A program made the translations under genes and the position numbers. 64,000 nucleotides of DNA from Rosettibacter primus (GTDB taxonomy: Bacteria; Bacteroidota; Ignavibacteria; Ignavibacteriales; Melioribacteraceae). Within the stretch, counting starts at the first letter, position 1; each line of letters opens with the position of its first letter. The stretch covers positions 434,001-498,000 of the forward strand of contig NZ_JAYKGK010000001.1 of NCBI RefSeq assembly GCF_036860675.1, written 5' to 3'. This document shows positions 33,614 to 42,480 of this stretch, piece after piece. Below the pieces are notes generated by a model. That model did no database searches. It was not told the origin of the DNA and saw only the letters and a list, made by a program, of their open reading frames with translations.

Positions 33614-35710
33614 TTATTCTGCTTCTTCTTCTTTTTGTTTTTGATATTCTTCAATAATTTTTGCTTCAATTTCTTTTGGAACTTCTTCGTAATGAGAAAA
33701 GCTCATCGTAAACATTCCTCTACCAGAAGTTAAGCTTCTTAATTGTGTAGAATATTTATGTAACTCTGCAAGAGGAATTTTTGCTTTAATAATCTGAAAC
33801 GGGCTTTCCGAATCCATACCTTGAATTTTACCGCGTCTGCTTGAAATATCACCCATAACATCGCCCATAAATTCTTCTGGTATTTTAACTGTTACATCAT
33901 AAATTGGTTCAAGAATAACAGGTTTTGCTTCTAGGAAACCTTTTTTGAATGCCTGTGAAGCTGCAATTTTGAATGAAACTTCATCTGAATCAACAGGATG
34001 ATAAGTTCCATCAAATAGGGTAACTTTAACATCAACTACTTTACTTCCAGTTAGAATTCCTTTGGCCATAATTTCTCTTAATCCTTTTTCAACTGCAGGT
34101 ACAAATCTTCCCGGAACAACACCTCCAACAATTGCATCAACAAATTCAAATCCAGCTCCTCTTGGAAGTGGTTCTAATTTTAAATGAACATGGCCATATT
34201 GACCGCGTCCACCAGACTGTTTTTTATGCTTATATTCTGCATCCTCACATACACCTTTAATTGTTTCTCGATAAGGAATTCTCGGTTCAACCAAATCTAC
34301 TTCAACTCCGTAACGGTCTTTTAATAATTTAATTGCAAGATTTAATTGAAGTTCGCCCTGTCCAGAAATTACTGTTTGAGATATTTCAGGGTCATACTTA
34401 GCTGTAAGAGTAGGTTCTTCTTCGTGAGCTGTATGAAGTGCTGCAGAAATTTTATCTTCGTCACCCTTTGCTTTTGGTTTAACAGCAAAACGAATAACTG
34501 GTTCTGGATAAACAATTTCAGGAAGAACAACAGTAAAGTTTTTAGAACAAAGTGTATCACCGGTGTGACTATCTTTTAATTTCACAACCGCACCAATATC
34601 TCCTGCTGAAAGTTTACTCACCTCTGTTCTATTTCTGCCATTAAGAATAAATAGCTGCCCTAATCTTTCAACTTTATCTTTGTGTGTATTAATCAAATCA
34701 ATTCCAGGTGTAAGAGTGCCAGAATAAACCTTGAATATAGAAAGTTCGCCAACATGTTGTTCAGAAAGTGATTTGAAAATAAATAAAACTGGTTCACCAT
34801 TGGGGTCACAATTTATTTTTACTTTTGTGCCGCCATCTTTCATTAAAGCTTCTATTGGTTCTCTTTCATTTGGAGCTGGGAAATAATTAACTATAAAATC
34901 CAGTATTGTATTTGCTCCAACACCTTTTGTTGCTGCAAATGGAAATACAGGAATAAATCCACGATTAATTATTGCGGCTTTAAGTCCCTTTCTTAAATCA
35001 TCTTCACTGAGTGTTCCTTCCTCAAAAAATTTATTCATCAGTTCTTCATCGGATTCAGCAACTTTCTCAATTAATTCTTCTCTAAGTTTTTCAGCTTTCT
35101 CCTTCAAATCTGCAGGAACATCTGATTCACTAATTTTTTTAGAACCTGCAGCATCATAAGTAATCATTTTCATTTTAGTTAAGTCAATAATGGAATTAAA
35201 ATTAATTCCTTCTTTTACTGGAAATGCAACTACAGTAACATCAGGACTCAATCTATTCTTTGCCATCTGAACAGTATCAAAAAACTTAGAATGTTCATTA
35301 TCAACTTTATTAATAATAATAGCTGCAGGAAGATTATATTTTTTGACATAATCCCAAGTTAATTCTGTGCCTACTTCAATTCCTTCAGCACTTTTAATAA
35401 CGGAAACTGCTACATCAGCTACATACAAACTGGCTATAACCTGTCCAATAAAATCAGGGAATCCTGGAGTATCAATTAAATTGATTTTTGTATTATTCCA
35501 TTCCATATTAAGTGCGGAAGCTGCTATTGAAATTTGTCTTTCAATTTCATTCTGGTTAAAGTCGGAAGTTGTGTTTCCTTCTTCAATTTTGCCGATTCTA
35601 TTTATTTGTCCTGTTGTAAACAACAACAGTTCCGAAATAGAAGTTTTACCGCTTCCGCCGTGACCTATTAATGCTAAGTTTCTAATAGCTTCTGGATTGA
35701 ACTCTTTCAA
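33614..35710 (-). CDS. fusA2: Elongation factor G-like GTPase, EF-G2 type
   Basis: A 698-residue translational GTPase with all EF-G domains. The P-loop reads 'GHGGSGKTS' instead of the 'AHIDAGKTT' of main EF-G, switch II is 'DTPGFPDF' and G4 is 'NKVD'. The C-terminus has 'RGMFTMSFSHYEEVP'. This variant P-loop is typical of the EF-G2 branch seen in Thermus and many other phyla, whose role beside the main EF-G is unclear. It is a lone gene with its own terminator; no ribosomal protein genes are nearby. Confidence 0.9.
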   Translation of the reverse strand: MKEFNPEAIRNLALIGHGGSGKTSISELLLFTTGQINRIGKIEEGNTTSDFNQNEIERQISIAASALNMEWNNTKINLIDTPGFPDFIGQVIASLYVADVAVSVIKSAEGIEVGTELTWDYVKKYNLPAAIIINKVDNEHSKFFDTVQMAKNRLSPDVTVVAFPVKEGINFNSIIDLTKMKMITYDAAGSKKISESDVPADLKEKAEKLREELIEKVAESDEELMNKFFEEGTLSEDDLRKGLKAAIINRGFIPVFPFAATKGVGANTILDFIVNYFPAPNEREPIEALMKDGGTKVKINCDPNGEPVLFIFKSLSEQHVGELSIFKVYSGTLTPGIDLINTHKDKVERLGQLFILNGRNRTEVSKLSAGDIGAVVKLKDSHTGDTLCSKNFTVVLPEIVYPEPVIRFAVKPKAKGDEDKISAALHTAHEEEPTLTAKYDPEISQTVISGQGELQLNLAIKLLKDRYGVEVDLVEPRIPYRETIKGVCEDAEYKHKKQSGGRGQYGHVHLKLEPLPRGAGFEFVDAIVGGVVPGRFVPAVEKGLREIMAKGILTGSKVVDVKVTLFDGTYHPVDSDEVSFKIAASQAFKKGFLEAKPVILEPIYDVTVKIPEEFMGDVMGDISSRRGKIQGMDSESPFQIIKAKIPLAELHKYSTQLRSLTSGRGMFTMSFSHYEEVPKEIEAKIIEEYQKQKEEEAE

Positions 35711-35740
35711 GACTATTTCTCCTTACTTTAGAACTATAAT

Positions 35741-36124
35741 TTATTTTTTCTTAAATGTTTGCCAAAATACAGATATGCCTTTTACAAAAGCACGTAGATT
35801 TTTGATTAAATCCTTTGCAGGATTATCATCACTTTGAAATGTTTTCAGCGAAGTGAAGTTCGTAATTTTTTCTTTAACTCTTTTTATTGAACTATCAACT
35901 TCGTCCCAATAATCTTCGATACCATTTACGATTTTCGAAGCACGATTTGAAACATCATTTAAATTATCCAATATAGGTAAAGCTTTTTCAACAAGATTAT
36001 GAATATCTTTTCTTATAGCTTCTGCTTCCCGTAATAAAGTTTTAAGAGTAAAAATTAAATAAAAACAAAGACCTGAAGCAGCAAGAATTAGAATTGCTAA
36101 AAGAATATCAACAAAAGTAGTCAT
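35741..36124 (-). CDS. DUF948-like membrane-anchored coiled-coil protein
   Basis: A 127-residue protein with one N-terminal membrane helix ('ILLAILILAASGLCFYLIF') and a following amphipathic or coiled region ('LLREAEAIRKDIHNLVEKA'). This plan matches DUF948 proteins, which lie beside YtxH genes in many genomes. It follows the YtxH-like gene by three bases. Molecular role unknown. Confidence 0.75.
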   Translation of the reverse strand: MTTFVDILLAILILAASGLCFYLIFTLKTLLREAEAIRKDIHNLVEKALPILDNLNDVSNRASKIVNGIEDYWDEVDSSIKRVKEKITNFTSLKTFQSDDNPAKDLIKNLRAFVKGISVFWQTFKKK

Positions 36125-36127
36125 CTA

Positions 36128-36547
36128 TCAGGCTTCTTTTTCAGTTTTATATGCTTCTACACCAGCTTTGATTGCAGATTTAAGTCTATCCCCTTCTTTT
36201 TCAACTTTTTCTTTTGTCGATTGCACTGCACTTCCAGCTTTATCTTTTGCCTCACTTAATATTTTTTCTGCTTCGCTTAAAAGAACATCTACTTTTTCTT
36301 TAGCTTCTGCAACCAATCGCTCAGATTTTTTTTTACCTTCATTAATTAATTGATTAGCTTTTTCCTTTGCAGTTGATAAATAACTCTCTGCATCTTCCAT
36401 AAAATCCTGAGATTTTTTCTTAATATCTTCTCTCAGTTCTTTCCCGGATTTTGGTGCAAAAAGTAATGCAATGATAGAACCAACTGCAGCTCCTGTTAAA
36501 AATCCAATTAATAATCCTTTTACCATTCCATTATCTTCATTTGCCAT
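36128..36547 (-). CDS. YtxH-domain protein
   Basis: A 139-residue protein. The N-terminus has the YtxH membrane segment 'GLLIGFLTGAAVGSIIALLFAPKSGKELRE' region, with its small-residue helix and the 'FAPKSGKELR' end. The remainder is a highly charged helix rich in Lys, Glu and Ala with heptad-like repeats. Such proteins are linked to general stress or the envelope but lack a defined activity. It appears to be the first gene of a two-gene operon, after a GGAGG-like site. Confidence 0.85.
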   Translation of the reverse strand: MANEDNGMVKGLLIGFLTGAAVGSIIALLFAPKSGKELREDIKKKSQDFMEDAESYLSTAKEKANQLINEGKKKSERLVAEAKEKVDVLLSEAEKILSEAKDKAGSAVQSTKEKVEKEGDRLKSAIKAGVEAYKTEKEA

Positions 36548-36736
36548 TGTAACCTCCGTTTTCTAAGTTTTAAGTGTTGCCAAAATAATAAGCATAGTCT
36601 CTAAAATCAAGCTTTGAAAAATGGAACTATTGCATTTCTTTATTTCTAATTATGATTTCAGATCAATATTCATACGATTAATTTTTCTTTTATTAAATTA
36701 GCAAAAACATTTTGAACAATTAAATAACAAATAATT

Positions 36737-37777
36737 ATGCGTTACCTGATATCTGGTGGAGCTGGTTTTCTTGGAATTAATTTAATAAGGTTTTTATTGA
36801 ACAATAATGAAAATGATATTACATCAATTGACATTTCTGAATTCAATTATGATGATGTAAAATCAAAAATAAAAATAATTAAAGGAGATATTAGAAATTC
36901 AAGCTTAATAAATGATGTTATGAAAGATGTGGATATTGTAATCCATACAGCGGCTGCATTGCCACTCTATAGTAGGGAAGAAATTTTTTCAATTGATGTT
37001 GAAGGAACAAAAAATTTACTGAATTATGCTGAAAAGTATAAAGTCAAAAAATTTATTCATATATCATCAACAGCAGTTTACGGAATACCCGACCATCATC
37101 CAATTTATGAAGAAGATAGACTCTGTGGAGTTGGAGATTATGGGAAAGCCAAAATTGAAGCTGAAAATATTTGTTTAGAGTTTCGAAAACAGGGAATGTG
37201 TATCCCAATATTAAGGCCAAAAACTTTTATTGGTCCCGAACGGCTTGGAGTCTTTGCTCTTTTATTCGAATGGGCAAGTGAAGGGAAAAATTTCCCTATC
37301 ATTGGCAAAGGGGAAAATAAATATCAATTACTCGATGTAGAAGATTTATGCTATGCTATTTATAAATGCTCCCTGCTTCCTGAAAAAATTGTAAATGACA
37401 CTTTTAATATTGGTGCTAAAAATTTCCAATCAATAAAAGAAGATTTTCAGGCAGTTCTCGACTATGCTAATTTTGGCAAAAAGATTATAACACTTCCAGT
37501 TACGCCTGCAGTTTTTTTACTCAGAATATTTGAAAAATTAAATATTTCACCACTATACAAATGGATTTATGAAACGATAAATTGCGATTCATATGTATCC
37601 ATAGAAAAAGCAGAAAAAATTTTAGGATTTAACCCAAAATATTCCAATCAAGATGCTCTTATTAGAAATTATCAATGGTATTTGAACAATATAGAAATCA
37701 TTAAAAATAAAAAAGGAATAAATCACACAAGTGCATGGGAACAAGGAATATTAAAACTTGCAAAATATTTTTTTTAG
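36737..37777 (+). CDS. NAD(P)-dependent sugar epimerase/dehydratase family protein
   Basis: A 346-residue extended-SDR enzyme. Seen: 'LISGGAGFLGINLIRFL' for the dinucleotide, the Ser in 'HISSTAVYG' and the Tyr/Lys in 'GDYGKAKIEAE'. The C-terminal half has 'AVFLLRIFEKLNISPLYKW', more hydrophobic than in nucleotide-sugar epimerases and reminiscent of the sterol-dehydrogenase-like subgroup. Substrate unknown. It is divergent from the YtxH gene and upstream of the deoxyhypusine-synthase-like gene by about 80 bases. Confidence 0.78.
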   Translation: MRYLISGGAGFLGINLIRFLLNNNENDITSIDISEFNYDDVKSKIKIIKGDIRNSSLINDVMKDVDIVIHTAAALPLYSREEIFSIDVEGTKNLLNYAEKYKVKKFIHISSTAVYGIPDHHPIYEEDRLCGVGDYGKAKIEAENICLEFRKQGMCIPILRPKTFIGPERLGVFALLFEWASEGKNFPIIGKGENKYQLLDVEDLCYAIYKCSLLPEKIVNDTFNIGAKNFQSIKEDFQAVLDYANFGKKIITLPVTPAVFLLRIFEKLNISPLYKWIYETINCDSYVSIEKAEKILGFNPKYSNQDALIRNYQWYLNNIEIIKNKKGINHTSAWEQGILKLAKYFF

Positions 37778-37856
37778 AAGATTATTGTGTGCTCGTATTA
37801 TTGTTGCAGGAATAATTATATTTGCACTCAAAGATTAAATAATAAAGGGAAAAAAT

Positions 37857-38903
37857 ATGGCAGCAAAGAAAGATTATCTTCAAAAAATAATTAAGCATAT
37901 AGACATTAAAGAACATAATGTTGTTAAATTGGTTGATGCAATGGAGCATATGGCTTTCAGTGCAAGAGATTTAAATCGTGCAGCAAGAATATATGACATG
38001 ATGTTACGGGATAATGACTGCACAGTAATTCTCACACTTGCCGGAAGTCTTTTTAGCGCTGGACTTAAAAAAGTTGTTTACGATTTAGTATCAAATAATA
38101 TGATTGATGTTATTGTTTCTACTGGTGCAATTATGGTAGACCAGGATTTCTTCGAGGCACTTGGTTTTAAGCATTATATTGGAAGTCCTTTTGTAGATGA
38201 TAATGAACTCCGAGAGTTACACATCGATAGAATTTATGATACTTTTATAGATGAAGATGAATTAAGAATTTGCGATGAAACTACAGCTAAAATTTTCGAC
38301 AGTCTTGAACCTAAACCTTATTCATCAAGAGAATTATTGTGGCATTTTGGAAAATATCTTGATGAAAATGGTGGTCCCAAAGTTGAGGATTCTGTAATTT
38401 ATGCTGCTTACAAAAATAATGTACCAATATTTGTTCCTGCTTTTTCAGATTGTTCTGCTGGATTTGGAATTGTAATGCATCAGCATAATAACCCAGAAAA
38501 GCATGTTTCTTTTGATTCAGGTAAAGATTTTTATGAATTAACACAAATAAAATTAAACAGCAAAGAAACAGGAATATTTATGATTGGCGGTGGTGTCCCA
38601 AAAAACTTCACTCAGGATATAGTTGTAGCTGCAGACATCTTAAAAGAAAATGCACCAATGCATAAATATGCCATTCAGATTACTGTAGCTGATGTTAGAG
38701 ATGGCGCACTTTCGAGTTCAACATTAAAAGAAGCAAGTTCTTGGGGTAAAGTTGAAACTACTTATGAACAAATGGTTTACTCAGAAGCTACATTGGCAAT
38801 GCCACTCATTGCTGGATATGCATATCATAAAGGTGCATGGAAGAACAGAGCAAAAAGAGAACTTCAAAAATTATTTTTACAAAAAGAAGTAATTGTAAAA
38901 TAA
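37857..38903 (+). CDS. Deoxyhypusine synthase-like protein (possible homospermidine synthase)
   Basis: A 348-residue member of the deoxyhypusine synthase family. Seen: 'VILTLAGSLFSAGLKKVVYDL', 'DVIVSTGAIMVDQDF', 'GSPFVDDNELREL', 'FMIGGGVPKNFTQDI', and the catalytic-lysine block 'SWGKVETTYEQ' with Lys298. In eukaryotes and archaea the enzyme modifies eIF5A, which bacteria lack; several bacterial homologues make homospermidine or similar polyamines from putrescine. That fits the agmatinase encoded at 23.7 kb, but the activity here is inferred. Confidence 0.85.
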   Translation: MAAKKDYLQKIIKHIDIKEHNVVKLVDAMEHMAFSARDLNRAARIYDMMLRDNDCTVILTLAGSLFSAGLKKVVYDLVSNNMIDVIVSTGAIMVDQDFFEALGFKHYIGSPFVDDNELRELHIDRIYDTFIDEDELRICDETTAKIFDSLEPKPYSSRELLWHFGKYLDENGGPKVEDSVIYAAYKNNVPIFVPAFSDCSAGFGIVMHQHNNPEKHVSFDSGKDFYELTQIKLNSKETGIFMIGGGVPKNFTQDIVVAADILKENAPMHKYAIQITVADVRDGALSSSTLKEASSWGKVETTYEQMVYSEATLAMPLIAGYAYHKGAWKNRAKRELQKLFLQKEVIVK

Positions 38904-38909
38904 CATAGA

Positions 38910-38988
38910 GGCTGTCTAAAAAGTAACTTTAAATCAAGTTAAATTAGTTTTATTAATTTTCTCAAGAAATTTTACTTTTTAGACAGCC
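38910..38988. repeat. Small inverted-repeat element (MITE-like), copy 2
   Basis: GGCTGTCTAAAAAGTAA (38910-38926) recurs as a perfect inverted copy at 38972-38988 around 45 AT-rich bases. As with the first copy, it lies exactly between convergent genes. The ends differ from those at 322-414 only in the first few bases. Confidence 0.65.
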
Positions 38989-38998
38989 ACGTTTTTAA

Positions 38999-39964
38999 TT
39001 AAAAACCTAACCTCTCCATATCAGCAACAAGAGATTTAACTGCATTAACAGAATTATTTAGCAATGCAGTTTCTTCTTCATTCAAGGATAATTCAATTAC
39101 TTTCTCCACACCTTTTTTTCCTAAAACTGCAGGAACTCCAACATAGTAACCTTTAATTCCATATTCTCCATTTAAGTAAGCACAGGTTGGCAATACTCTG
39201 TTTTCGTTATTCAAAATTGATTTTGCCATTGCAATTGCGGCAGCTGCTGGTGAATAAAATGCAGAACCTGTTTTAAGTAATTTAACAATTTCACCTCCAG
39301 CCATTTTTGTTCTTTGGACAATTGCATCCATAACTTCTTTTGCTTTTTGAACATTATTATACTTTCTTTCGAGCAATTCCATTACTGGGATTCCATTAAC
39401 ATTTGCATGTCTTACAAGAGGAACCATAGTATCACCGTGTCCACCAAGAACAATTGCATTAACATTTTTAACCGATACTCCTAATTCCCATGAAATAAAA
39501 GTAGCAAAGCGTGACGAATCAAGTACACCAGATTGACCCATGACACGATAAGTAGGAAATCCACTAATTTTTTGAAAGAGTGTAACCATTGCATCAAGAG
39601 GATTTGAAATAACAATAACAATTGAATTTGGGGCATAAGTTTTAACATTCTCTGCAACAGTTTTCATGATGTTTGCATTGGTAACAAGTAAATCGTCTCT
39701 GCTCATTCCAGGCTTGCGTGGTAATCCAGCTGTAATAATAGTCAGGTCGGCTCCTTCGATATCTTTATAATCATTAGTACCTTTAACAGAAACATCAAAT
39801 AAATCGACACCTGCAGCTTCTGCAATATCAAGAGCTTTTCCTTGCGGTAAGTCTTCAACAATATCATAAAGTATTACATCACCCAATTCTTTTTGTGCAA
39901 TAAGTTGAGTTAAAACGCCACCAATTTGCCCCCCTCCAATTAGAGCAATTTTTTTTCTTGCCAT
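38999..39964 (-). CDS. mdh: Malate dehydrogenase (LDH-like type)
   Basis: Oxidises malate to oxaloacetate in the TCA cycle. The 321-residue protein has the NAD loop 'LIGGGQIGGVL', the substrate loop 'GLPRKPGMSRDDLL', in which the Arg after GLP marks MDH rather than LDH, and the catalytic His in 'VLGGHGDTMVPL'. This tetrameric LDH-like form is usual in Chlorobi and Bacteroidota relatives. A ribosome-binding site (GAGG) precedes the ATG. Confidence 0.96.
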   Translation of the reverse strand: MARKKIALIGGGQIGGVLTQLIAQKELGDVILYDIVEDLPQGKALDIAEAAGVDLFDVSVKGTNDYKDIEGADLTIITAGLPRKPGMSRDDLLVTNANIMKTVAENVKTYAPNSIVIVISNPLDAMVTLFQKISGFPTYRVMGQSGVLDSSRFATFISWELGVSVKNVNAIVLGGHGDTMVPLVRHANVNGIPVMELLERKYNNVQKAKEVMDAIVQRTKMAGGEIVKLLKTGSAFYSPAAAAIAMAKSILNNENRVLPTCAYLNGEYGIKGYYVGVPAVLGKKGVEKVIELSLNEEETALLNNSVNAVKSLVADMERLGF

Positions 39965-40055
39965 ATTTTACCTCATATTTTATAATTAGATTTTCAGATA
40001 AAATATATGGAAATAAATTAGAATTTCACAACAAATAATTATTGGCAGAATAGAT

Positions 40056-40469
40056 TTATTTCAATTTCAAAACTAAAACTGTTTCGGTTCCCTCTTCAGA
40101 AAATTGATAATACAAATCATCAAGAAAAGATTTCATGATATGAATACCTCGACCACTATCCTTAAGAATATTTTCATCTTTAGTTGGGTCTGGAACTGAA
40201 TTTAAATCAAATCCTTTTCCTTCATCTTTTATCCTGATAACCATTTTTGAATCATTCACATCAATTCTAATTTTTATTTTTTTATTCGTGTCACACTTAT
40301 TTCCATGAATGATGCTGTTTGATAGTGCTTCCGAAAATGATAAAGAAAGATTATTAAATTTTTCCGGATTCATACCCGATTTTTTAGCTATATCAATTAC
40401 AAATTTATCCAGTGTTGGAACTATTTCTGGATTGCTTTCAACTTCTTTATAATATGTTTTAATTGACAA
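40056..40469 (-). CDS. RsbW-like serine kinase / anti-sigma regulatory factor
   Basis: A 137-residue GHKL ATPase domain alone: N box 'SEALSNSIIHGNK', G1 'IRIKDEGKGFD' and G2 'DSGRGIHIMKSFLD'. Such proteins phosphorylate anti-anti-sigma (STAS) partners and bind sigma factors or response regulators. No STAS gene or sigma factor lies beside it, so its partner is unknown. It follows the outer-membrane protein gene by about 58 bases on the same strand. Confidence 0.85.
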   Translation of the reverse strand: MSIKTYYKEVESNPEIVPTLDKFVIDIAKKSGMNPEKFNNLSLSFSEALSNSIIHGNKCDTNKKIKIRIDVNDSKMVIRIKDEGKGFDLNSVPDPTKDENILKDSGRGIHIMKSFLDDLYYQFSEEGTETVLVLKLK

Positions 40470-40527
40470 ATCGAATATCTCCTAAACTTTGGCAAAAATA
40501 TAACGAGTTATTAATTATAGCAAACTA

Positions 40528-42468
40528 TTAAAAATTGTATGACAATCTCATATTAAAATTTGCATTCTCTCTTTTATTTTGACTTTCTGTTTTAATAAAT
40601 TCATACCAACCATACAATCGAAAGTTAATATCCCCTGATGCATCATAATTAATTTCTAAAACCGGTCCTATACTAAGGTAATCTGATAATTTATTTTTCT
40701 CCATTCCCTTTTTGAAATTATAAGTCGATAAAGAAAAATATCTTAAACCTGGTCCTACGCTCATACTGAAATAATTAAAAACTATTTTCGATTCAATATA
40801 TTGTTCACTTAAATAACGCAATGGTTTGCTTGTAAAATTTGACCACTGGAAATCTCCTTGTTCAGATAATTTGATATAACCATTTATTATAAAAAATAAA
40901 TTTTTCTTTATCATTATCGAAGAAGAATCCCGATATATAAACTGTCTGAATGAATAACTTTTGTAATTTGGATTTAATTTTTCATAATCAAATACAGTAT
41001 AATTAGCAGAAACTTCAGCACTATTTGAAGTAACAAAATTTCTGAATTTAATTATTCCTCCCGAAGAAAATCTGATTATTCTTTGAACATTATTGTTTGA
41101 ACTTCGCTCTGAAAATATATAAACAATTTTGTTTAAGCTGCCTTCAAGATTCATAAAAGCTCTGAAATTAGAGCTAATTTTTTTTTCATATAAAATTCTG
41201 CCCATACTAAGTAATTCATCTCTATCATCATAATTATCTTGACTTGGTGTATCATATTTTAATTTACGATGAAAAAGGCTAAATGTTAATCTGTCTTTAC
41301 TTGTAATTTCAAAATTCGAGTTTAGAGTTAAATTAACTGTTTGCGATATATTATTTTTTAATGACTCCGATTTTTCTCTTTCATTAAAAATTATTTCGCT
41401 AATGCCTTCAATTTTTCTTGGTTGATGTTTTTCTTCTCTTTCTGAGACCGCAAATTTTAAAGATAAATTCAGATTATCAAATTTATATTCTGCGGATGAA
41501 ATTAAATCAAGCCTTAATTCTTTTATCTTAGAATCAAAAGAACTGCTTGAAATATTTTTTAAACTAATGTATCGTGTGGTTCTTTCTATATTTCTTAAAT
41601 ATATTCTTCCCTGTATATCAATATACAAATTAGAATTTTGTGGATTAATTTTGATTTTATCCTGCAATAGATAATTGGTTTCTTCACGACTTTGAATATT
41701 ATTAATAATATTAAATTCTGCTGCAGTAACTTCATCGGCAGTGAAATAAAAATCTTTCCTTTGATTGGAAAGATATAATGAAATAGTATTATTAAAACCT
41801 TCTTCAAATTTATTGTCAAAATCAATGCTAAAATATCTCAATAAATTTTTTCTTGGCGAAATGTCTTCATTTTGATATTTCATAAAAGAATTAACATTAA
41901 AATCTCCAAGAAGAAAATTATTTAATAATAATTCAGAGCCATAAATAAATCCTTTATCTTCCTCCCCAATTTGATTATTTGAAGAAATGCCAAGAAATGG
42001 AACCATTTCAAAATTTTTAATTGGTTTATATTTTAAAAACAGTGAGGAATTGAGTAAAGAAGTTTTATTAATCGAAACCTGGCGATTGTCTGAATAAAGA
42101 TTATTTTTTATAAAAACACCGGCAGAAAAATTATCAGTAAAATTGTATTGAGTTAATAATCTTAACAGCTGTTCATCTTTTATATTTTTTAAAGCAGTAG
42201 AAATAATTGTGGAATTAAAATTTTCATTCATTCCAATAAAATATTTTGAACCTCTCAGAAAGTATTTTAGCTGAGTATTAAATGAATATGTATTAAGCTG
42301 TTTATCAACATTATTATTCAATAACTTAACTAAATAATTTGAAGCAGATAATTCGGAGCTGTCTTTTTCTACCTGAGATAAAGCTGTCATATTAAAAAAT
42401 AAAAAAATTAGGAGCAGTTTAATCGAGAAAATTAAATTATTTTTTTCTGATGATGTAAAATTCATCAA
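40528..42468 (-). CDS. Probable outer-membrane beta-barrel protein, unknown family
   Basis: A 646-residue protein with a signal peptide (hydrophobic core 'IKLLLIFLFFNMTALSQ'). The rest is rich in Asn, Ser, Tyr and Phe, with alternating hydrophobic residues and many short strands, and it ends in 'NFNMRLSYNF', a C-terminal Phe typical of outer-membrane barrels. No internal helix is seen. It follows the FN3 lipoprotein gene by 12 bases, so the two may act together. I do not recognise a named family. Confidence 0.7.
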   Translation of the reverse strand: MMNFTSSEKNNLIFSIKLLLIFLFFNMTALSQVEKDSSELSASNYLVKLLNNNVDKQLNTYSFNTQLKYFLRGSKYFIGMNENFNSTIISTALKNIKDEQLLRLLTQYNFTDNFSAGVFIKNNLYSDNRQVSINKTSLLNSSLFLKYKPIKNFEMVPFLGISSNNQIGEEDKGFIYGSELLLNNFLLGDFNVNSFMKYQNEDISPRKNLLRYFSIDFDNKFEEGFNNTISLYLSNQRKDFYFTADEVTAAEFNIINNIQSREETNYLLQDKIKINPQNSNLYIDIQGRIYLRNIERTTRYISLKNISSSSFDSKIKELRLDLISSAEYKFDNLNLSLKFAVSEREEKHQPRKIEGISEIIFNEREKSESLKNNISQTVNLTLNSNFEITSKDRLTFSLFHRKLKYDTPSQDNYDDRDELLSMGRILYEKKISSNFRAFMNLEGSLNKIVYIFSERSSNNNVQRIIRFSSGGIIKFRNFVTSNSAEVSANYTVFDYEKLNPNYKSYSFRQFIYRDSSSIMIKKNLFFIINGYIKLSEQGDFQWSNFTSKPLRYLSEQYIESKIVFNYFSMSVGPGLRYFSLSTYNFKKGMEKNKLSDYLSIGPVLEINYDASGDINFRLYGWYEFIKTESQNKRENANFNMRLSYNF

Positions 42469-42480
42469 AGTTCATTAAAA

